NCBI RefSeq assembly: GCF_036345175.1
Contig: NZ_CP107780.1
Span: forward strand, 1,240,001 to 1,304,000
Length of the DNA stretch: 64,000 nt
Reading direction: 5' to 3'
Origin: Streptomyces sp. NBC_00576
Lineage (GTDB): Bacteria > Actinomycetota > Actinomycetes > Streptomycetales > Streptomycetaceae
Each line of letters begins with the position of its first letter. Within the stretch, counting starts at the first letter, position 1. Both the position numbers and the translations under genes were made by a program. Under the pieces are notes generated by a model. It saw nothing but the letters and a program-made list of their open reading frames with translations. It ran no database searches and was not told the origin of the DNA. Positions 54,591 to 62,000 of this stretch are shown here, one piece after another.

Positions 54591-55481
54591 GCTGGAGTCG
54601 GTGATCTGGACCGGTGCCGGCACATGCCCGCGCGGGTAGCGGGGTGCGAGGGGCTGGTCTTGAGGCGTACGGATGACTGTCCCGTAGCGGCGCTGGCGGC
54701 TGTGATAGACGGCCACGGCCTTGGCCAGGTGCTCGGCGCGGAAGTCAGGCCACAGGGTTTCAGGAAAGTACATTTCGGCGTAGGCCATCTGCCAGAGCAG
54801 GAAATTGGAAAGCCGGTGCTCTCCCGAGGTCCGAATGAGCAGGTCCACATCCGGCAGGTCGGGACACTGCATGTGCCGGGCGAGGCTCTCCTCGGCTACC
54901 TCGGCCGCCTTGGTGCCAGCGTCCATCAGCGCGCGGACCGCATGGACGAGATCACTGCGTCCCCCATGATTGAAGGCCATGGTCAAGGTCATGCCGGTAT
55001 TGTCGGCCGTCAGTTCTTCGAAGTGGATGATTTGTTCACGGACGAAGTCCGGGACGCGGGCGTCGAGTGCGCCCAGGTAGCGCAGCCGGACTCCCATGTG
55101 GTGCCAGTGCTGGCCGTTGTTGCTGAGGGTGCGCTGGTTGAAGCGCATCAGATAGTCGACCTCTGCCTGGGGGCGCTGCCAGTTCTCGGTGGAGAAGGCG
55201 AACAGGGTCAGCCACTGGATCCCCATGTCGCGTGCACCTCGGACCGTGGAGTCCAACGCGGCTTCGCCCGCGGAGTGTCCCTCGGTCCGCTCCAGTGAGC
55301 GCTGTTCCGCCCAGCGGCCGTTGCCATCCATGATGCAGGCCACATGCGCAGGCATCCGCTCCTTCCCTGTTGGCGTGTCGTCCCTGCCCGCGCCAGGCAT
55401 CTCACCATGGTCTTGGTGAGCGCGGTCGGACACGGCCGACAGCTGAGAAGACGGCGGCTGTGGAACCGAGTCGAGAGTCAC
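54555..55481 (-). CDS. uppS: Undecaprenyl-diphosphate-synthase-like cis-prenyltransferase
   Basis: A 308-residue cis-prenyltransferase. The catalytic P-loop is HVACIMDGNGRWAEQR (Asp52), followed by LTLFAFSTENWQRP, MTLTMAFNHGGR, DLLIRTSGEHRLSNFLLWQMAYAEMYFP and LWPDF, all essential blocks. Typical UppS is about 250 residues; this one has a ~42-residue N-terminal extension and a ~30-residue Pro-rich/acidic tail. GTG 55481 is chosen for CAGGAG upstream; ATG 55398 or 55353 would give shorter proteins. Streptomyces usually carry housekeeping copies elsewhere, and this one stands at the edge of a PKS/ABC-exporter locus. It may make a polyprenyl chain for a product or supply spare activity for self-protection; both are inferences. 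Confidence 0.88.
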   Translation of the reverse strand: MTLDSVPQPPSSQLSAVSDRAHQDHGEMPGAGRDDTPTGKERMPAHVACIMDGNGRWAEQRSLERTEGHSAGEAALDSTVRGARDMGIQWLTLFAFSTENWQRPQAEVDYLMRFNQRTLSNNGQHWHHMGVRLRYLGALDARVPDFVREQIIHFEELTADNTGMTLTMAFNHGGRSDLVHAVRALMDAGTKAAEVAEESLARHMQCPDLPDVDLLIRTSGEHRLSNFLLWQMAYAEMYFPETLWPDFRAEHLAKAVAVYHSRQRRYGTVIRTPQDQPLAPRYPRGHVPAPVQITDSSARDLLREADEQ

Positions 55482-56163
55482 GGCGTTCTCCTGGAGTTCT
55501 GAGCAGCACGCGAGGCAGGGAACCGGCTTCAGTAGAAAAACTGAAGACAGCGATGCCACCTCAAAGGAATGGGCGCAGCGCCAGTTTCTGCAACGAGCGG
55601 CAAGGCCACCGGGACACGTGGCAACCGACACGATGAAGGACAATCCGTCAAACACGTGTCCAAAGCAACACTCGGACTGAGCGGCGACCCGATTCCTTGG
55701 TCAGCCGGCCGCCCCTGGCGTCGTCACACGTTTCGGTGGCCAGAAGGCGGTGGAGCAACCGGTCACCGTCATCGGGCAGGCGTCACGGTCGGGGCGGGGT
55801 AGCGCATGACCGGACCGGTTTTGTACATCGAGTGGATGCGTGACGATCAGCGGGCTGCGGGACAGCTTCGCGTCTGCCCGGCATAACCGGCAATGCTTGA
55901 GGAGTGATAGGAGCGTGGGCAAGGGGCGGCGTGGCTGAGCACAGGGTGCCCCACTGAAGCCAACCTCAACTATCGCAGCATGTAATCATTTCCTTGCTCT
56001 GCGTATGCGTTCGTCGTGCTTACTCGCCCGGCGTCCTGGGCACAGCCCTGAGGGATTCCACTCGGCATGGATCAGGGCTTCTGCTGTGACACAGCAAGCG
56101 CGGGCGCAGAACAGGCAGGCCGCCACAGGCTGCGGCCGGGCCTGTCCAGGAAGGGGGAGAAGG
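55482..56163. other. Divergent intergenic region between uppS-like and ABC genes
   Basis: This 682-bp stretch has no convincing gene; GC content dips in places (for example around 55975-56000). It must hold the promoters for the prenyltransferase (minus) and the ABC/thioesterase/PKS genes (plus), but I see no operator I can name. Confidence 0.5.
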
Positions 56164-56826
56164 ATGAGGGCGAGCGGGCCCGTGTTGAGCATGCAGGACG
56201 TGCGCAAGAGTTACCGGCGTCGGCAGGTCCTGCGAGGCGTGTCCCTGGACCTTCCGCCGGGGCAGCTGGTGGGGATCGTAGGAGAAAACGGTGCAGGCAA
56301 GAGCACTCTGCTGCGCATCCTGGTTGGTGACCTTTGCCTGGATGGCGGTTCGGTGCGCTGCCAGGGCCTGCTTGGGCACTGTCCGCAAGAGACCCTGCTG
56401 CATGAGGCGTTCACCGTCGAGCAGCATCTGCGGTTCTTCCAGACCGCCTATGGTCTGGACAGCCTGGACCGGGCCTATGAGCTACTGGAGATCCTGCAGT
56501 GCAGCGAGTACCTCCGGGCTCGCCCGGGAACGCTGAGCGGCGGAACACGGCAGAAGCTGAACCTCACGCTGGCTTTGATGCACGATCCGCAAGTGCTGCT
56601 CCTGGACGAGCCCTATCAGGGTTTGGACTGGGATACGTATCTGCGTTTTTGGGATGTAGCCGGGGAGCTGCGCGATCGCGGCTGTTCCGTTCTGGTCGTC
56701 TCCCACCTCGCCTACGACGCCTCCCGCCTGGACTGCATGTACCGGTTGCACGACGGCGTACTTCAGGAGACGGAACCTATCGGCGTGGCCATCGGCGGCA
56801 CGGCCGCTCCCGGGGTGCGGTCATGA
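56164..56826 (+). CDS. ABC transporter ATPase (ABC-2 type exporter)
   Basis: A 220-residue ATPase. Walker A GENGAGKSTLL (residues 40-50), signature LSGGTRQKLNLTLALMHDP, Walker B VLLLDEPYQGLD and H-loop VVSHLAYDA are intact. ATG 56164 follows GGGGGAGAAGG. It overlaps the permease gene by 4 bp. The pair resembles drug or product exporters at biosynthetic loci. Confidence 0.9.
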   Translation: MRASGPVLSMQDVRKSYRRRQVLRGVSLDLPPGQLVGIVGENGAGKSTLLRILVGDLCLDGGSVRCQGLLGHCPQETLLHEAFTVEQHLRFFQTAYGLDSLDRAYELLEILQCSEYLRARPGTLSGGTRQKLNLTLALMHDPQVLLLDEPYQGLDWDTYLRFWDVAGELRDRGCSVLVVSHLAYDASRLDCMYRLHDGVLQETEPIGVAIGGTAAPGVRS

Positions 56827-57689
56827 GGCGATGGACGTCCTGTCTGGCGACTGCCGTGCGGTTCGCGCTGATCGAGCAGCTGCGCAATCGGCTGGCCCTG
56901 GTGATCGTGGTGTTCTTCATCCCGCTGTGGATCACACTGGGGTACAAGGTCACGGCCAGTGATCCGGTGCGGTTCTTCGTCCGCCCCGTCAAGCGGTCGA
57001 TCACCATGGACGGCAATGTCATCAGCCAGATGTCCGGGGCCCTGCACGCTCTGGGTCTGATCGTCGGCTTCATGATGTTCATCGCCACCGCCCGTTCCGC
57101 CTCCTTCGACCGGCGCCTGGTGCTGGCCGGCTACCCCAGGTTGTGCCTGGCATTGGCGAAGTTCACCGCTCTGGTGCTGGCTGCGGCCGTGGTCGCCGTC
57201 TACGGCGCCGCGTGGATGCGCGTGTACTGGCGCCCCCAGCAGTTGCTTCTGCTGGCCGTGGGGTTGTTCGTGGGGGCACTGATCTACGGCGGGATCGGTG
57301 TCATGCTCGCCGCTGGTCTGCGCAGCGAACTGGCCGGCATGTTCCTCGTCATCATGATCAGCTTCATTGACCTCTCTCTGCAGAACCCCATTGCCAACCC
57401 GGCCGCCGACAGCCCTCTGCTGCGATTCTTTCCGGCCTACGGTGCCATGCAGACCGTGGTCACAGCCGGGGGACTGCACGTGGTGCCCTGGCACGAACTC
57501 GCCCTGGGCATCCTCTGGGCAATGGGCATGGTGGGCGCCGGCATGACGGCCTTCGGCCTACGGAGCCGCTCACGTCTCGCTGACAACACCACCACAGCAC
57601 CGGCGGGTGAACGACATGACTGCAGCCCGGCGCTTGCCGCCTCCCGGTCGGGAACCTCCCCCAGCCCGCAGCACGGAGACCAGCACTGA
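56823..57689 (+). CDS. ABC-2 type transporter permease
   Basis: A 288-residue membrane protein with about six transmembrane helices (for example LALVIVVFFIPLWITLGYKV, ALGLIVGFMMFIATA, LLLLAVGLFVGALIYGGIGVMLAAGL) and a soluble loop after the first helix. A hydrophilic Ser/Thr/Pro-rich tail follows the last helix. ATG 56823 overlaps the ATPase stop. With the ATPase it forms an exporter, probably for the product of the adjacent PKS. Confidence 0.85.
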   Translation: MRRWTSCLATAVRFALIEQLRNRLALVIVVFFIPLWITLGYKVTASDPVRFFVRPVKRSITMDGNVISQMSGALHALGLIVGFMMFIATARSASFDRRLVLAGYPRLCLALAKFTALVLAAAVVAVYGAAWMRVYWRPQQLLLLAVGLFVGALIYGGIGVMLAAGLRSELAGMFLVIMISFIDLSLQNPIANPAADSPLLRFFPAYGAMQTVVTAGGLHVVPWHELALGILWAMGMVGAGMTAFGLRSRSRLADNTTTAPAGERHDCSPALAASRSGTSPSPQHGDQH

Positions 57690-57963
57690 ACCGCTCCAGG
57701 TTGGTTGGAGAGGGCCGTCGGCGTGCAACTGCGCAGCGAGGGTGGGAGGGAGCCGGGCGTGAACTGTTCGCCGCTTGAACGCCACGCCGGCACTCGCGCT
57801 TCTCCTGCGACAAATCGACGGAGGGGCGTAACCGTGGATTGGCCGGTGCCAAGCCAGGCTTCTTGTCGTCGCCGAAGGCCGGCGAGATTGCCCTCTTCGG
57901 CCTCGAAGCCGGCAGCCCGGACCTCGGCCTGCTGGAGCACACAGCAACTGCCGGAAAGGGCAC

Positions 57964-58773
57964 ATGATGGGAAATGGCAAGCCGCCGTCCAACGGAACCG
58001 AGCACAGCTCGGCCAGCCGCTGGTTGATTCCACTGGCCTCCCGCCCATCAGCGTCTGTGCGCGCCTACCTTTTCCCACCACCTGGCACAGGCGCATCCTT
58101 TTACCTTGGGCTAGCGGAGGAGCTGCCCACGTTCATGGAGCCGGTGGCCTTGCAGGCGCCCGGTCGCGAAGAACGCAGCGCTGAACCGCGGGTGAACCAC
58201 TACTCCAAACTGGTGGAGGCCACCACCGAAGCAATGAGTGCGGCGGGCAGCTCGAAACCCAGCGTTTTCCTCGGTTACTGCGCCAGTGGGATCTGGGCTT
58301 TCGAGACCGCGCGCGCACTGGTCCACAAGGGTGCTCAGGGGCCGCTCCTGCTCGGTGTGTGCGCTGCTCCCGCTCCGGGCGAAGCCGCCAAATACTCACG
58401 GTTCATGGCGCGTCCGGACAGAGCGGTCCGCGCGCTCCTTCAGGAACGAGCCCTGACACCGGATATGCGTGAACTCGCAGCCCAAGCCATCTACCGGGAC
58501 AGCATTACGGTGCTGTCCTACCGGTACAGCCCGGGGACTCAAGTGACCTGTCCTGTTTCCCTCTTCTCGGGCGAAGAAGACGCCATCATCCCCCGCGACC
58601 TGGTACGCCGCTGGGACGCATACACCAGCTCGCGCGTCATCGCGGACCGGGCGTACGCCGGTGGACACGTGTTCCTGCGCGAACACTGGGACACCGTGGC
58701 ACGGCATTTTTCCTCGGACGTCAAAGCTGTCCTGCCTTCCCCACCAGAGGAACCGTCATTCCCCCTCGCATGA
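57964..58773 (+). CDS. Type II thioesterase with Cys nucleophile
   Basis: A 269-residue alpha/beta-hydrolase of the type II thioesterase family, which removes wrong or stalled acyl groups from carrier proteins. RAYLFPPPGTGASFYLGLAEEL and ALQAPGREER are the typical start. The nucleophile elbow reads FLGYCASGIWAFETA, aligning Cys106 with the usual Ser of GHSMG. The acid Asp206 (SGEEDAIIP) and His235 (AGGHVFLREHW) are in place. ATG 57964 follows GGAAAGGG; a second ATG is adjacent. It lies 251 bp before the PKS on the same strand. Confidence 0.88.
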   Translation: MMGNGKPPSNGTEHSSASRWLIPLASRPSASVRAYLFPPPGTGASFYLGLAEELPTFMEPVALQAPGREERSAEPRVNHYSKLVEATTEAMSAAGSSKPSVFLGYCASGIWAFETARALVHKGAQGPLLLGVCAAPAPGEAAKYSRFMARPDRAVRALLQERALTPDMRELAAQAIYRDSITVLSYRYSPGTQVTCPVSLFSGEEDAIIPRDLVRRWDAYTSSRVIADRAYAGGHVFLREHWDTVARHFSSDVKAVLPSPPEEPSFPLA

Positions 58774-59024
58774 GGACAACAGGAGAGGGTCACCACGAGC
58801 GACCGGGGCACCGATACGACAGCAGCTCCCGCACGCAACCGCGATTGCCTGCCCGCAGCCAGTACGGCAGCGGTGTCTGCCATTACGGCTTGCCAGGCTG
58901 ATCGTTGGTCTGCGTAGGGGGCAGCTCCCGGGCAGAGCGTCCGGACGGGCCCTGGCGTAACAACTGCTGTGAAAGCCAACCCGGTCCTGCTTGTTCGTCG
59001 GGGACGGAAAGGGAGTTCCTATCC

Positions 59025-62000
59025 ATGGACGGGCAGGAAGAGTTCGCCGCCCCGGAACAAGCAGTTGCCGTCCTCGGGATGAGCGGCCGTTTTCCGGGAG
59101 CGCCGGGAGTACGTGAACTGTGGGACCTGTTGGTGGCCGGCCGGGACGGCGTCACGGAAGCCTCTACCGAACGGCCCTGGCTGCGCGAGCTGTACGCCGC
59201 AGAGCCGGGTGCGCCTGGGAAGCTGCCCACGGTGCGTGGTGGATTCCTCCCCGGCCTTGATCTCTTCGACGCGGGATTCTTCGGTATCTCCCCCCGCGAG
59301 GCCCGGCGCATGGATCCCCAGCAGAGGCTGTTGCTGGAGACATCCGTGGAGGCTGCCGAAGACGCCGCGGTCCCGGTACGGGAACTGAGCCGGGCTCGCA
59401 CCGGCGTTTTCCTCGGCGCCTTCGGCAACGACTACTGGTTGCGGCAGATCGGGGACCTGGAGAACCTGGATCTGCTCGCCATGCAAGGCGGGACCCACAG
59501 CGCTCTCCACGGCCGTATCGCGTACGCCCTGAACCTACGAGGGCCGGCCATGACTATTGACACCGCGTGCTCTTCGTCGCTGGTGTCTGTGCACACCGCG
59601 TGCCAGTCCCTACGGCTGGGCGAGTGCGACTACGCCCTGGCAGGCGGCAGCCACGTACTGCTCGCCCCGTACGGCTCGGTACCCCTGGCGCGGGCCGGAG
59701 CGATCGGCCCGGACGGCCGCTGCAAGTTCGGCGACGCCTCGGCCAACGGATACGTCCAGTCCGAGGCAGTCGGCATGCTGCTGCTCAAGCCCCTCGCACG
59801 GGCGTTGGCCGACGGTGACCGGGTACGAGCGGTGATTCTCGGAGGGGCGCTGGGCAGCAGCGGTTTCACCGGCCAGGGGATGATCGCGCCGTCCGTGCGG
59901 AGCCAAGAGGAAACCCTGCGCCTGGCCTGCGAGTTCGCGGGCGTCGACCCCCGTGACACCCGGTTCGTCGAAGCCCACGGCACCGGCACCGCCGTGGGCG
60001 ACCGGGTGGAACTGGAAGCCCTGGCCCGGGTGCTCGGCCCGCGGGACGGCGACCGTGAGCGCTGCCTGGTGGGGTCAGTGAAGACGAACATCGGACATAC
60101 CGAGGCGGCCGCCGGGGTGGTCGGCCTCATCAAAACCGTGTTGTGCCTGGAGCACCGCCTCGTGCCTGGGGACACGCGACTGGGCACTGCCAACCCTGCC
60201 GTCGACTGGGAAGCCGCTCCGCTGTGCCTTCCCCGTCGGCCCACCGCACTGCCGGACGACGAGCGCCTCCTCGTGGCAGGCGTAACGTCCATCGGGGCTT
60301 CAGGCGTGGGCGCCCACCTGGTCCTGTCGGCCGCGCCCGGCGGTCAGGCGGCCGTGCCGAAACCGCGGCCCGGTGCGGGCCAGTCCCTGCTGCCCCTGTC
60401 CGCCCGCTCGACCGACGCCCTGCGGGAACTGACCGAACGCTATGTGCACTTGCTGACGTCAAACCCTGCCCCTTGTCTGGCAGACGTGTGCGCATCTGCC
60501 GCCACCGGCCGCGACCACCACGAACACCGGCTGGCGGTGTCCGCAACAACGCCCGCCTCTCTGGCCGACACATTGCGCGCCCACCTGGCGGGACAGGAGC
60601 GGCGGGATGTGTCAGCGTCGAACGGTGCGGTGTGGTCCGCACCGCGCGTGGTGTTCGTGCTCCCGGGCCAGGGCTCCCAGTGGGCCGGTATGGGCCGGCA
60701 ACTCCTGGGCAGGGAAGACGTCTTCACCGACACGGTGGAGCGCTGCGACGCCGTCATCCGTACGCACGGTGGGTGGTCGTTGTGCGACGTCCTGCGGGAC
60801 GAGGACGACACCTGGCTACAGCAGACCTCCGTCATCCAGCCCGCGTTGTGGGCCATGGGGGTGTCCCTGGCCGCCCTGTGGCGTTCCTGGGGCATCGAAC
60901 CCGACGCCGTTCTGGGGCACAGCCAGGGTGAGATCGCCGCCGCTCAGGTAGCCGGTGCCCTCACGTTGGAAGAAGCCGGCCGTGTGAGCTGCCTGCGTGC
61001 TGGGCTCATCGACACACTTGCCCAGCCCGGTGCCCTGTGCTGGACGGAGGTGCCGCCGAACAAGGTCGCCGGTTTCCTGGACGAGCTGGGTGTGGCGGCC
61101 TCGGTCGCCGTGGAGGAGAGTCCCACCTCCAGCGTGCTCGCGGGCACCTCGCAGGCAATCGACCGCATTGAGGAGGGCTGCGAGCAGCGGGGCATTTCCT
61201 GCCTGCGCGTACCGGTCCACTACGCCGCGCACAGCCGCAGTGTCGATCCGGTGCGACACCCGCTGAGGCGGCAGCTTGCCGATCTGCGTCCCCGTGAGAC
61301 CAACGTGCCCTTCCTGTCCACCGTCACCGGATCAGTGGTGCCGGGCACTGCCCTGAACGGCGACTACTGGTGGCGAAACCTGCGCGACCCGGTACTGCTG
61401 GACAGAGCCGTACGCAGCCAGCTGGCCGGTGAACGACGCACTGTGTTCCTCCAGGTTTCCCCGCACCCCGTGCTCACCGAAGCCCTGGGCCGCGGTGGCG
61501 CCCTGACGCTGGAGTCGCTGCGCCGCGACCATGACGAGCTGGCCTCCCTCCACCGCACACTGGGCGACCTGTATGCGGCCGGCTGCGACCCGAACTGGCC
61601 GCAGGTCCTCGGAAAGCCCGCAGCCCCTGTGTCGCTGCCGGGCTACCCCTGGCAGCGCTTCTCGTACTGGCAACAGGCTCGTGCCTTCCCCTGGCCCCCC
61701 ATCCAGTCCACCACCACGAAGGTGTTCCCAGTGACCGACGCTGCTGCCCCTGCACCGCCGCCCCCGAAGACCTCGCACGCCGTCCTCACGCGTACAGAGG
61801 AGGAGACGGGCGCGGGCGCTCGGTCGTGGAGCGGCGTGCTCGACAGGGAGCAGCACGCCTACCTGCTCGGCCACCGCATCGCGGAGCGCCCCGTAGTCCC
61901 TGGTGCTTTCTACCTCGAATTCGCCCTCGCGGCCGCCAGGGAGGGAAGCCTGGGCAACGAGGTGCGAAACGTCACCTTCGAGGAGTTGCTGCTGCTCGAC

